Shown piece by piece: positions 22,634 to 35,341 of a DNA stretch of 64,000 nucleotides. Origin of the DNA: Terana coerulea (Eukaryota; Basidiomycota; Agaricomycetes; Polyporales; Phanerochaetaceae); assembly GCA_024811115.1 (NCBI GenBank), contig JAKOGH010000688.1, positions 18,852 to 82,851 on the forward strand. Direction: 5' to 3'. Numbering within the stretch: the first letter of the stretch is position 1; each line of letters opens with the position of its first letter. A program made the translations under genes and the position numbers. Under the pieces are notes generated by a model, which had not been told where the DNA came from, did no database searches, and saw only the letters and a program-made list of their open reading frames with translations.

Positions 22634-23422
22634 TTATGCAGTTGGTAAGCTTTCACCGTCATAGGTTGGCTGTGGTCGGGATCCGGGTGCTGAACCCGCC
22701 CTCAGGGTCTTCTTCAGCGATTCTGTCGTCCTGGAATGGTCATAGTGATCGAGCCATCGTAGCGCCTCGCGTTCCAGAGGAGAATTCTGGGACTGTCGTG
22801 GGGCGTATTCGGGGCGATTCAGATGACGTGGCCCAAAAGGCGGTCCGCATACTGCGCAATACATAAGACCCTTGGTGAAGAGCACCAGATACGTGGGCAC
22901 GACATAGTGAAGGAACGTCAGTAGATGGTCAATGCCGACACAGAAGTAGAGACGTACCACGTCAGCCCGGTGCAATGTCTCGGTTATGGAAAGAGAAGCG
23001 GGGCCCGATGGTGGAGACCATAGCCAGGTGATTGAATGCTGGTCCGGCATGGGGCCGACATCAAGCCAGAAGAGCGCATTTGGATCCCAGAGGACGAGTA
23101 CTTGGAGCAAAAAACGGAAGGTCTGTGAAGAGGCAGTGGCGTATCTGTGAACAATCAGTGAAATCCTGACGTGCCGTGATTTTTTCGAGTTCTTACTCTT
23201 CTCGCGCATGCCTCTGATAGTGTCTTGACGTTGCAACGACTCCAAGCTGTGGCCCTGTATGTTTTCTACCTCAGTCGCAGAAGGGTACGCGTACAGTGTG
23301 CGGCTTGTGCTGCTGCTTCTTCCAGGCGATAGGTTCCTGCGGCTGAACCGAGTGTGCAAGGAAGACTCGGATGTTGTATACGTAGAATCGGCAAACTGTA
23401 TCATGGTAATCGTCGCACTCAT
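22634..23422 (-). CDS. hypothetical protein with one or two membrane segments
   Basis: Not recognised. The frame is open for 263 codons from the ATG at 23422 (MSATITMIQF). A GTAAGA...TTCACAG segment near 23147-23201 may be an in-frame intron. N-terminal third: Ser/Thr/Arg-rich. Middle: FRFLLQVLVLWDPNALFWLD. Then a hydrophobic block, LYFCVGIDHLLTFLHYVV followed by PTYLVLFTKGLMYCAVCG, probably two helices. The tail is polar and basic. The protein may end a larger gene, since its neighbours upstream on this strand are also unresolved. Confidence 0.45.
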   Translation of the reverse strand: MSATITMIQFADSTYTTSESSLHTRFSRRNLSPGRSSSTSRTLYAYPSATEVENIQGHSLESLQRQDTIRGMREKSKNSKKSRHVRISLIVHRYATASSQTFRFLLQVLVLWDPNALFWLDVGPMPDQHSITWLWSPPSGPASLSITETLHRADVVRLYFCVGIDHLLTFLHYVVPTYLVLFTKGLMYCAVCGPPFGPRHLNRPEYAPRQSQNSPLEREALRWLDHYDHSRTTESLKKTLRAGSAPGSRPQPTYDGESLPTA

Positions 23423-24049
23423 CAGGTCCAAGACGGGCGATGAATGGACCTATCCCTCCTTCATCAAACTCACTATTGAAATGTCAACGGTTCATATGTG
23501 GAAATGAAGACTTCGTGAAGACTCACTGTGCTGTGCCCTAATACATCCAAGCATCGTCCTAGGCAACTGCGAGACTGATGAGTGAGTCGTGCAAGGTGTT
23601 GGCGGAGAGCTGCATCGTGTCCAGGTCGGAGGAGTTGAAAGCGAGGCTGCGGAGCGCCCTACCGCCTCCGCCCGCGCACGTGGCCGCCACGCGAGAGCTT
23701 AACTGGCCCGATTGCATGCATCTGTATTGGTGTCTGAACTGAATCGACAATTCGAGACGTCGAGTGCCGAGGCGATGTAAATAGGGGCATATTATGTCCC
23801 TCCTCTCCAGCTCTCTTCCACGATCCACCACCGTCCTCAAACTTGTCGTCTGCAGGCCCAGCCCTCCTTACACTCTCTGACATTTCCATCCGCCGCAGGG
23901 CTTGGCTGTTAAGTACGTCGGCCCCCGTCGGCCCTTAGACTGCGAGGTGGCGTTCCCCTAGTCGCTGCGGTGTGAAATAATATTTAACCCCTCTTCCATA
24001 GGTATCCGTTCGCCGCATTATTGCTCGGCTTTGTTTGGAAACTCAAGTA
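23423..24049. other. intergenic stretch
   Basis: Separates the hypothetical membrane protein from the second C2H2 gene. No gene supported. A TATTTAAC-like element at about 23980-23987 could be a core promoter for the + strand gene. Confidence 0.4.
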
Positions 24050-25195
24050 ATGAGTCACTTCGCTCCCGAGACATACCTGAACGCGAGTTACAATGGGCCC
24101 GCTTATACTTGGGTATGTGCTGCTGCGCGCTCATCCGGCTATATGGCGAACACTGACCATATCGTGAAGACCAATCCCTCCGACACCACTTTGACGAACT
24201 ACCGAAACGAAGTTATGTCCCCACCAATGAACTCTCAAGCATGGGCTCAAAATATGACACCACGTCAAGCCACGACTCCGCAGAGCACTCCTATGTTATA
24301 CCAGTCGCAAGCTCTGCCGTTTTCGCCAGAGTTTAGTGAGATGTCTCCCGTCTCCGCCTGCGCCAGCTCTAGTAATGTTCGACGATCATTGCAATGACAC
24401 CCGGGAGAATCAGCCGTCGAAGCTTAGTCCCAAGGGCGGCCGCAGAACGTTACGTCGGCCGAACCCTGTTGCCATCCCTCACCTCACGAAGAAGGCCAGG
24501 GGACGGCCGGTGCCCACAAAGGACACGCTGCTGAAGGCCGGCAGCGGCAGGGCGTACGCGTGCCCGGTAGAAGACTGTCGCAAAGTGTTCACGCGTTCCG
24601 AGCACCTCAAGCGGCACACGCGTTCCATCCACACTAATGAAAAGCGTGAGCACCCTTCACGATCCTACGTTGCGTCGACCGAGTAACGATGCTGACTATC
24701 TCCCTTGATCGCTGTAGCCTTCAAGTGCGAGGAGCCCAACTGCGGCAGGCTGTTCACTCGTCACGATAACCTGCTCCAGCATCTCAAAAACCACCGCCAT
24801 TTTTACGAGTCACCCACCGAGTATGGCCCGCTCGAGCGCGTCTGCATCTCGCCATCTTCGCCCATTGATGGCCATCCCGTATCGCCGAGCATGGGCGTCC
24901 TGATACCTCCGCTGCCCCGACCCTCGATCCCACTGGAACGAGATGCCGCCCATAACTATCCGTCGCCCCGCTACGCAGAGCTGAGCCCCCAATCGGCGAG
25001 GTGTCTTCCCCGGATGGGACTCCGGCTCCCAGCGAGGCGTGCTACGTGCCGTACACATACGGCTATTCGTGGCCCCAATCCGACGTGCGCTCTGTCCCGC
25101 AGCCCCAATACGGAGTCGCGCCGCCGGCGGAACCCAGATACACCCAGTCGTTCAGGGACCGCATCGCTCCCGCGGGCTACGCTTTCCACGCGTAG
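24050..25195 (+). CDS. C2H2 zinc-finger transcription factor, two fingers (paralogue of 17.2-18.8 kb gene)
   Basis: Nuclear DNA-binding protein. Seen: a Ser/Thr/Pro/Gln-rich start (MSHFAPETYLN), a linker HLTKKARGRPVPTKD matching the other C2H2 gene, finger 1 YACPVEDCRKVFTRSEHLKRH, a 72-nt intron (24646-24717), finger 2 FKCEEPNCGRLFTRHDNLLQH, and a Pro-rich tail with tyrosines ending FHA at 25195. Two frame breaks: near 24375-24415 (N-terminal frame to finger frame) and at the C5 run 24986-24990, where one more C would restore SPPIGEVSSPDG. If translation starts at the ATG at 24375, the two exons total 749 nt, one short of a multiple of three, as the C-run error predicts. Confidence 0.75.
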
Positions 25196-26980
25196 ACGAC
25201 CCTCGCCATCAGCTTCTGCTCGCCCTCCATTTTCCACTCACAGGTATTGTTGTCTGCCATCCACGATGACCAATTTGCTCTTCTCCTTGGGTTTCCTGTC
25301 CGCTTTGCACGTGATATCCTGTATAGCATGCCTCTTCTCTCGTAGCACTCTCCTCTCATCCAATACGGACTTCCTCTCTGCACGCAATTCTTATTGTACC
25401 GATATGTATCGCCTATGTAGCCATCTCTGTAGCATTCCGTAACGACCTGTAACGACACCCGATACGAATTCATGACTTATAGCCATTAGTACTTCCGCGA
25501 GCGCGATGCCCTGCATAATCCCTATTCAGCCAAATTAAAATATATTGGGACTAGCGTGGTACGTACGACCCGTATGCCGGTGGCGGCACATATGAAAGTC
25601 AGATCAATTCATACAGGTAAATGACGAACCAATAGGGCCCTGTGTTGTGAGCTGCACCTAATAGGCAACGCGTAGGCATTCCGAGGCAGTCCAGGAGAGT
25701 CGGGCCGTAGCTAGGAGCGGGGACCAGACCAAGTTGAGCGCAACGTGGGGCAGCTGGAGGTTCCGTTGCCAGTATGACGCACGCGGAGGCGGACAAACTG
25801 GTCCGTTGGACGAGAGGCGCTACAGAGCAGCTCTAGCAGTATGTGGTTAGTCTCTACAAAAAAAAACAGGGTAAGTCGAGCCCGAGGAAGTGGAAGCTTC
25901 ACACGGACATACCAGATGGGGACCAAAGCTCCAGACCTGATTGTGGATCCCGTCGAGGACGCATGTCCGAGGGAGCCATGAGGCTCTTGAACGTCTGGAC
26001 GGCTGCAGGGTGCTCGCTAGGCGAAGCGCGCGTGTACTAGCACGCGCGTCTTGCTGGTGAAAGGGACCGCCAAACACGGGTGGTCCATCCCCATGTGCGC
26101 CGGAACAGGTCTAGCCAAGGCCGTCCGAGCTTCCGAGCCTTCGTGGTGCAGGGCGTGGGCGGCACGGAAACGGGAAGCGGCGGCGTGGCACGCAGAGGTG
26201 GCGGCGCGGTACCTGGGATTGTCTCAGCGTGTAGGCTGCTGTGGGCCTCTGTCTGCGACCGAGGACGTTGAATGCATGTCAAAGCCGTTGCTACCGTGAG
26301 GCCACATTGATGGTGTTGCGGTGCAACGTGTTGCAGAGTTGCCTGATCCCACCGGCGTCGGATATAATAGGAAGACAGACCGCCTTCCCAAAAGCTTCTG
26401 GTGGAAATAATGAGCTTCTTGTTTGTACAGGCAGGCACTTACCGTGTCAAAAACGCGACAATTTGACCACGTACGCACTACGCACGAGCGAACACTAGTA
26501 GAAGAATATGTTCTATCAGGAAACATAGGCGGTGCCAATATTCGGTGAAGTGATTTAGACCTAGAGTCGAAGTATTCGATGTTGTCCAATACGATTTTGA
26601 ATCAAAATGGACGAGAGGCCAAAACTCCAGAAAAGCGGTCAGATATTCTTCCGTACATCGTATCTATGTCCGGCCCAAACGAATGACAGACTCAAGAAAT
26701 ACAGACAGTCGTGCTGGCGAAAAGTGGAATGACCTTGAATACGTGGCGTCAGACCAGCGTCTATCATACGCCGACAAAGCGAAATAGTGCACGTTCCTGA
26801 TTTGGAAGGTGCTGTGCATGGCAGAGCAAGACTGACTGACTCGACTAGTCAATGATAGAATGCGATAAATTGTAGCCACTAAGCGATCTTCAACGGAAGC
26901 ACAAATATCATTCGCATACCCGACGTTGTACATGATTGCAAGTATTGTGGAATTTAGCGAACAGCAAGAAGGCTGGTTGC
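25196..26980. other. gene-poor stretch
   Basis: About 1.8 kb. The first 250 nt are pyrimidine-rich 3' region of the C2H2 gene, which also keeps an artefactual open frame to 25442. No further gene, repeat or RNA could be supported. Confidence 0.5.
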
Positions 26981-27633
26981 TCAGTCGCCACGGTCCACGC
27001 GAGTGAAGGTGAAAACTTCGTGGGGAGGGGAAGGTCGGAGGAAGGTCGGTATAACAATGAGGGGCCTGACCGAAATCTGTGTATGGATTTGTTATTTACG
27101 GAAAGCTTATAGGAGTAATGTGTGCAACTCACCTGCTCATACGCCTCATCATCTGAACCCGAGGTGGCTTGCCAGCCACCCTCGCCATTAGATCGCTGGA
27201 TGCTAAATAGGTACGGTTGGGTAAGCTGAATGGTTTCGCAGGAAGAGTGCACTAGTACGTACGCAAAGCTGTTCGCTCCGGACTTGACGTCAGGTGTGAG
27301 AGTCCACTCGGCGTCCTGGATCATGTCCTCGAGGAGGAACGCGAAGACTTTGTCGTTGAGTACACCGACGTATGAGCCTCCGGCCCTTGAACTTGTAATT
27401 CCCATTGTTGAGCTTCTCGACATGCCACTAATGACCGTACAACCATACGTCAGCCGTAGTCTCACGGTTACCGCAACTCCGTTGCGCAAACAACTCACCA
27501 TGGGAGGCTGAACATCCGGAGGAAGGGTCATGATCTTCTTGGGAAGAAGACTGAGATCCTCGACAAAATGACGCCCGACAGGAACGTTGTTAACCTGGCT
27601 GGTGATGATGTAGCTGCCGCTATCGAGAGACAT
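26981..27633 (-). CDS. I66-family serine protease inhibitor (cospin-like)
   Basis: Small beta-trefoil inhibitor of trypsin-type proteases known from mushrooms, thought to defend fruiting bodies against animals. Exons 27499-27633, 27263-27427, 27133-27202 and 26981-27076. Family blocks: MSLDSGSYIIT, VPVGRHFVEDLSLLPKK, WHVEKLNNGNYKF, AGGSYVGVLNDKVFAFLLED, EWTLTP, EGGWQA, ISVRPLIVIP and EVFTFTRVD at the end. Exons total 466 nt, one more than 155 codons; removing one G from the GGG at 27384-27386 (plus strand CCC) joins NYKFK to AGGSYVGV. There is no signal peptide, as is usual for this family, so it is probably cytosolic. About 154 aa. Confidence 0.85.
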
Positions 27634-30153
27634 TGCGTATGAATGGGAGTGGGTGAAACTGGATGAGAGTCTTGGTGTTGGGTGGTGGCTCGAGAGGTGA
27701 GGATATATATACTTACTCTGGTCTTAGACGCACGCTCGTCCGAGGGTCAACGATATGAGTCAGCGCCAATGGAGGCGAGCTGTGGCGCGGGCTGATGACC
27801 ACATGGTGACATGGGGAACGTCGATATACCACGTAAAAAGTGGACAAGGCAGCACCGAAACTATAATTTGCATTGGTATGAACAATCCAGCTTCCGTGAG
27901 TAAACAACATCGACTCAACTCAATTTGATAGTGCTATTCGTATACTTTTCGTCGCGTTCAATCGCAAAACGACTCCAGCTCATCAAATTTCAAAGCTCTC
28001 GGTACGAAGGAGGCATTTCGGTAAAGCTGACAATGCAGGACGGCGGTTTCTTAGTTGTTGCCGTACCGTGACGTACATGCCTGCCTACCGCAGATGGAAT
28101 GACACTTAGACATATGTCCTGCAATGTGAATCGGGGGTGGTGGAGCTCACCTTAGAGGCCGGGTGGTGCGTGAGCCCGCTACGTGAAATCTAGCTGTCAA
28201 TGAATATCTAGTAAATGAGCGCTAAGTAGCACTAAGCGTTGAACTCTTTGCATAGAAGACCTACCGGTATGAAAAACTAACCGGAACCCATTGTGCTTGT
28301 AGGAGCATTGGCCATTTTAATTTTTAACTGAAATAGTGTGAGAGGCATCTGAGCACAGGCTCTGGCGATGTGGTGCGCATGCGCAGAGCCCGTGCAACGC
28401 TGGAAGTCAGCGTTTCGGGCGCCAGACTGGGATTCAAAAGCGACTTCCATACCCTCCAGCCACGGCTGTCAAATAATGGATACTGCGCGTATTATGCCTC
28501 CAGGGTGCCACGCTCCTCGGGCTGTCGGGAACATTGGCGGGCGACATGAGGGGTACCAACCATCCTATCGTCCCGAAGCCACAGCTGACCACGCCCACTG
28601 CCTGCAAAATGCGTTAACCACACAGCGTGTGTACATAGCTGGCGTACGTTCGAAGCTATACAGAACAGCCAGCGAGACTTCACTGAAGGCACGCCACAGA
28701 TGTGACGGATTGTCAGCGAAGTCTCGCGGGTTCAACTTAGCTCATTCTGGGGATATCCATGGTTCTGACATTCCCCAGATACATCAAGCTTGAGGTTTCG
28801 TGTATGACCACTGTTCGATTGCTGGTCGTAGTTGGGACTGTGAAGATGAGAGCCATTGACAAACTCAGCCTTCGAGCTAGTCTACATCCAAACTCTGGGT
28901 CCTTCAGTGTAGTGTCCCGGAGTTTGAAACGGCACGTCAGGCATCGCCTGGCCGCCACGGCATTGCCCACGTGGCGAGCCCGGGAGAAGAGTCCGCTGTG
29001 TACTTACGCCGCCCTTGCCCGAGCCCGCTGCCCAAGCGTCGTCGCTCATATTATCACCTATCTCTGTCTGTATAACGCAGACGAATGCCTCCGAGCATGA
29101 GCCCGTGAGCTAAGGAAAGCATTAGCGTAATAATGGAGTATGTACTTATCTAGTTAATTATAATACCATGAGTACTGTAAATATAGAGAAATGGTTGAGA
29201 GGGTGGGATGGCACCGGGGACATGGAAGCCAGTCCGGTAACTCCAGTATGCAGCTACCTTAATCATCACCCCTGGTACTGCGAGAAGCTGCAGACTCAGT
29301 CTGTCGCCGTACAGGTCGTAGGTGCAAGGGGGAATACTTACCGACCTTAGCCTGGCCCTGCGACGATGATGATGACGTCGTCAGCGCAGCGCGCTTGAGG
29401 TCTAAGCTATTTCTTGCCGAGAAGCCGGTTCGAAGTCCGGGACACTTCTCAGAAGACCCCCTACCTTGGTGACAGCCTCTATATACAAAGGAACGAGAAC
29501 ATCCCTTCCGACTATTTAAGAGGCTGTCCTAGAGCCTACCTTCGAGCTTTTGCCCGCGAGCCCAGATTTTGGCGCTTGATATAAAATCACGTGCAACGGT
29601 AAAGCGCCTAAAGACCCAGCCAATGGCACTGCGGTCCGCCGCTTGACTTAAGGTCACTTCGACCATTGACCTCAATCCTCGACAAGACACAACTTATAAT
29701 CAAGCAGAATATCACCATTACCCCTCCAACCTTGTGCACACAGTAAAGATGGCTTATGTCTCCACGTCGCCCGTGTGCTCGCAGCAATCCGGCGACGAGG
29801 CGCAAGCTACAAGAGCTTGCAAGGTTCCTCTCAGAAAGTGACGTGGAAACACCGTTGAAATGGGCGATTCCGTTCGGCTTTGTCGTGCATGTGAATGATC
29901 CTTCAGGCGGCCCGCTACCTACGTCGTTTGACCTCCGAGGTACGCTTGTGGGTGGGATGGCACGCCCATCAGCGCCATTCCCCCGAAGCTCACGAGGTCC
30001 TCAGCGGGCCCGCCTGCCACCAGGACCGGTCAGCTGCCATTGAGAAGCGTGCGCTCAGCCAAACGGTGAGGATGTATAACTGTATGCAAACGTTGGGAGC
30101 AGATGTAGGTACGCTCTGACCAGCTCAGCTCTTCGCCTGGTCGTCCAGCCACG
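27634..30153. other. gene-poor stretch
   Basis: About 2.5 kb between the protease inhibitor and the pectinase. A tRNA-like fragment lies near 29365-29450. A TATAAA-like box at 29579 precedes short + strand frames (ATGs at 29751 and 29756) that I cannot support as a gene. The 141-aa frame at 28368-28793 lacks any protein-like feature. Confidence 0.5.
29365..29450 (+). other. tRNA-like relic
   Basis: GGTTCGAAGTCC is a B-box with one extra base, flanked by CCGG on each side (T-arm-like). An anticodon-arm-like segment lies about 35 nt upstream. The acceptor strands do not pair and there is no clear A-box, so this is at most a decayed tRNA or tRNA-derived element. Confidence 0.2.
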
Positions 30154-32471
30154 ATGAAACTCGTTAACAGTCTACTTACCTGCAGTGTCCTCATGAATCG
30201 GGCATCTGCCTGGACGACGTTTACTGTTCCGCATCAGACAGGGCAGGACGACTTTGCTAGCCTGGCGAAGACTCTGGCCTCCGGCAACCTCTCCTCGAAT
30301 ACTACCATCCTCTTCGCCAAGGGCGTCACGTACAACGCGTTCACTGCAATCAAGTTCCCAGTGTTCAATAACGTAGAGGTGGCTATCGAGGGCAACATTA
30401 CCTACCCATCAGACATTGCTACCGTGCAAGGTGCGCCCTTCTGTACTTTTCAAAGTGAATATATGCTCACGCGACTGGATACCCAGCCGTTGTCGCATCT
30501 TCTGTATGTCTTCTCTCCCCTTCCTAAATTTACCCCGATGAACTACATGAACGCACCAGAGCTATCCAGGAGCATGGTAAGGATTCCAGGACACTTGCTG
30601 TGCTTAACTAACTGAGCGTACGGTGTATGCAGGTTCACATTTTCGGGCGGAAGCAACGTCACACTTCGAGGCACCGCAGACCCTGATTGGGGATGGGTGG
30701 ATGGGCAAGGCCAATCGGTATACGCAGCCCAAGATGCAGTTCTTTGTGCAGCGCTGACTTAGACATCTATACATTGAAGTGGTGGGACGCGGTTCAACAG
30801 ACTAATCGGCCGCATGGCTTTGCATTTAGCAAAATTAACGGCGGAGTCATCCGAGATATGAAAGTTTGGAAGGTACGCTGTATTTTCATGACGCCCCACA
30901 GCCAAGCCTGAACCTCATCTGTCTGTGCATAGCCTGTGGGTTGGAACTTCGCCACCAGCGGCTCATCAAACGTTCAAATATTTAACAACAAAATCGTGGC
31001 TGTATCCAGCACAGGTGTATGTCACTTATGTTTTTCTGTGAATAACGAGAATCACTTAATTATGATCCTTGTCGCAGTCTTTCCCCTTCAATACGTGCGT
31101 TCCATAGTTTCTCCCCTATAAATACGGTCTAACCGCGACGTCTTCCGAATGAAAGCGATGGTGAATATGGTTGAAGATCACTGTCATACCTCATCCTGAT
31201 CTTACCACGTAATCGCAGGTTTCTCTGCCGGAGGCACCAACCTTACTTTCTCCAACAACCATGTAGAGAACGGCGACGACTGCTTGACCGTAGGAAACGG
31301 TGCCAAAAATATACACTGGACGTGAGTGTCACGCAAAGTCCGCTTCAAATTCGGCGATGATAAAAGATTTTGATTGCGACAGGGACTCATTCTGTGCGGG
31401 CGGACATGGACTCAGTATCGGCTCTTTGGGGGAAGGCGGGCAAGTGGCGGACGTCGAAAACGTTGTGTAAGTCAATTTCCGCTCACCCGGGGTTTGGCGT
31501 GTTTTGCTGACGGTTCGTCTCACCATAGGATGGAGAACACCTTGATGGTACGCGATGCCACGCGGGGTGGTCAGTGAAGCCACTGACATGGATTGGTGTA
31601 GCAAAACACGCTCTACGGTGCACGGTTCAAGAGCTGGACGGGCGGGAATGGAATCGCTCGCAAGTACGTCTACCCTGTCCTAAACAACTGATATGAACAA
31701 CTCATTCGCTCATTTTAGCGTTACCTGGAGAAATATCGCTTTCGTGAATGTTCCCTTCCCGGTGAGTTGTCCATGATAAGTATCGCTTCGCTTCTATCTC
31801 AACGGTCATTACTAGATTTACGTCACCCAAAAGTAAGTCACACTCCCTCTATTTGCAGCTGGATCGAAGATAACGAGAATGAAGCTACTGGGACCAAGAC
31901 GTACGCTACTTATCGCACTTTATGCATCGCGTTTCCGTCCACTGAACGAGCCTGGTATCCTGTTCAGAGCGGGCCCACGGCCTAACAGTAGTACGGTAAA
32001 CAACACCCACGTTCAAGACTTCTTATTTCAAGGGTTCGCAGGAACCATCGAAGAGTACGTCTATGCATGTCTATTTCCGCAAGTTGCACTGAAAATCGAT
32101 CAATTCAGCCATCCGTACGTCGAGGGTTCCTGCGTCTCCGACCCATGTTGGTACGCAGTCTCTGGCGCGACAGGCAAGGAAGTGGCCATCCTCGACCTCT
32201 ATCCCAACACCGGTTCGTCCTGCACCGCGATCCTCAGCTGTAATATTCGTGCTCATGCCGTATGACGGCAGCTTCCAATGTCGTAGCAAAGGACATCTTC
32301 GCCAAGACTGAGACAGGCGCACCTGTGCGCGTCATGTGCAACTCTACGACGGTGAGCAGAAATGCGTCCCGCACAGACCGACTCACTGACTTGCATGAAT
32401 TATAGGTCTCGAACGATGTTGGGTTCAAGTGCTGGAACGGATTGTTTATTCCTACGAAGGCGGGCCTGTAG
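30154..32471 (+). CDS. GH28 exo-polygalacturonase-type pectinase, secreted
   Basis: Secreted hydrolase of galacturonan or related pectin. Signal peptide MKLVNSLLTCSVLMNRASA with probable cleavage before WTTF. The right-handed beta-helix carries the GH28 catalytic motifs in order: NTDGFSAGG, NGDDCLTVG (GDD), GGHGLSIGSLG (catalytic-site His) and RFKSWTGGNG (RxK). Many short introns split it; joined exons read PGAWFTFSGG, QSWWDAVQQ, IYVTQNW, YPNTASNVVAKDIF and GFKCWNGLFIPT before the TAG at 32469-32471. Several Asn-X-Ser/Thr sites. One 17-nt exon with a 26-nt intron (31833-31858) is unusual. Exo rather than endo action is inferred from the IYVTQ and tail blocks. Confidence 0.88.
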
Positions 32472-32680
32472 ACTGCAGAGGTCTCATCGTTCGTACCGCC
32501 GGAATGAATGGATATATGCCCGTCAGGCACATGCGTACTGACAATGAGGCGATGTCTAAGGAAGGGCTGAACCACAGAAATACAAAGAACGTCGCGGGGG
32601 CACATGTGCACAGACTTGAGCTCGGCACCATGCAAATAGGCTTGTGGTCGAAAGTACACGGCCAGTACGCATATAACCTC

Positions 32681-33478
32681 TCAGAACTGGCGGAACCCCT
32701 CTCCACCCGATTGCTGACTCCTCATTTCCTCCTTCTGCTCCTCTGTACTCTCCGTATACGCAGAACTCCCGTCTCCGCCGTGCCAGGTCCCCCATCCATG
32801 CACTTCCGCCACCCGTTCCACTATGTACTCCAGCTCGGCCTTGCTGACCTTCTCCATTTCGAGTCTCTCCTCCGTGTCTGCGCCTGAGTCATGTGTCTGA
32901 CTTTGAGACTGTTCCTTCAGTCGCTGGACGGATAACAGGAATGCTAAGGCGTTGTCCAAGGCGGCTTCGGCTTTGCTCCTGCTCTCCTTTGCCCCTCCCT
33001 TCGCTCCGGCGGCCCCTGCACCAGTGCTCCAGAAGTCGATGAACCACTCCTCGCCTTCCTCCTTTGTCTTCTCATTCGTCCTGTCCCCTAAGCCGCTTGC
33101 TTCCGTATACCACACCCTCGTGTTGTCATAGTCTCCCTCGATGCGATGCAAGATCCCGTGCAGGTGCTGCCCTACCCGCGAGTTCTGCATCTTGCGAACG
33201 AGAAAGTGGGTGGGGTACAGCGAGTGGTTGAGCAGATGTAATGCGGACTCCAGCGCAGGGTGGAGGAGAAGATCCGCGATTTTGGATTGAAGCGAGGGTA
33301 TCAAGCCGTTCTTGAAGACCGGTGACGGCGCATGGTAAAGAGGGCCGGGCAGCGTTTGCAGCTGAGCGTACATTGCCTTCGCTTGTTTTGCCGAAGATGC
33401 ACCTGCCATGATTCCAATTTCAGTGGTCGTGGACGCAAGGAGACGGAGGAGTGGCTGACGACCGTCGAGGTCGGTCAT
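32681..33478 (-). CDS. conserved fungal protein of unknown function
   Basis: Intronless 265-aa protein. Helical core with ALHLLNHSLYPTHFLVRKMQ, then HLHGILHRIEGDYDNTRVWY, a tryptophan/tyrosine-rich part that I associate with uncharacterised fungal proteins, then EEWFIDFWSTG. A low-complexity Ala/Lys/Glu linker follows, and a Gln/Glu/Ser-rich tail. No signal peptide or membrane segment. It converges with the pectinase gene (210 nt apart) and lies upstream-to-downstream with the ubiquitin fusion on the same strand. Function unknown. Confidence 0.85.
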   Translation of the reverse strand: MTDLDGRQPLLRLLASTTTEIGIMAGASSAKQAKAMYAQLQTLPGPLYHAPSPVFKNGLIPSLQSKIADLLLHPALESALHLLNHSLYPTHFLVRKMQNSRVGQHLHGILHRIEGDYDNTRVWYTEASGLGDRTNEKTKEEGEEWFIDFWSTGAGAAGAKGGAKESRSKAEAALDNALAFLLSVQRLKEQSQSQTHDSGADTEERLEMEKVSKAELEYIVERVAEVHGWGTWHGGDGSSAYTESTEEQKEEMRSQQSGGEGFRQF

Positions 33479-33834
33479 CTGTGTGCCCGCTTGCGGCTGA
33501 TTTCTGAGGCTGGTGATCGTATTTCTATTTGGGCACCGGCATCGTGTGACGCAGCCCAGAATCTACAAAGGGTACTTCCATGACGAATTTAGTGCGAGTC
33601 AAGGAAGCTATGCAAAATTGTCCCAGGAATACAACCTGAATGAGTGCATGTTGACGGAGGGCAATGAAGTCTGGGTGTGCAGGGTAATGACTTCGCGTTG
33701 CTGAATAAACTGGTGGGCGCGACAGAGAGCGTTTGCAGAAAGTGAGATGCCATGTCATAAAACTGCATAGGAATAATACATGATACGCCCACGCCAGTCG
33801 CGGACCAAAGTCCTCCAATATACGCGCACAACCA

Positions 33835-35341
<1,507 letters not shown>

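Noticed and set aside
24718..25442. Continuation of the C2H2 frame past 24990 to 25442
   Set aside because: After the C5 run this frame becomes Arg/Ser/Pro-rich and runs into 3' sequence; the other frame gives a sensible tail ending at 25195.
28368..28793. 141-codon + frame as a gene
   Set aside because: No domain, no compositional bias of a real protein, and overlapping open frames on the other strand.
29751..30043. Small + strand frames after a TATA-like box at 29579
   Set aside because: Two different frames start within five bases; neither shows a domain, signal peptide or convincing splice chain.
32221..32280. A 32-nt intron in the pectinase gene (GTAATA...GGCAG)
   Set aside because: A 59-nt intron from GTTCGT to the same acceptor gives YPNTASNVVAKDIF, which fits the family better.
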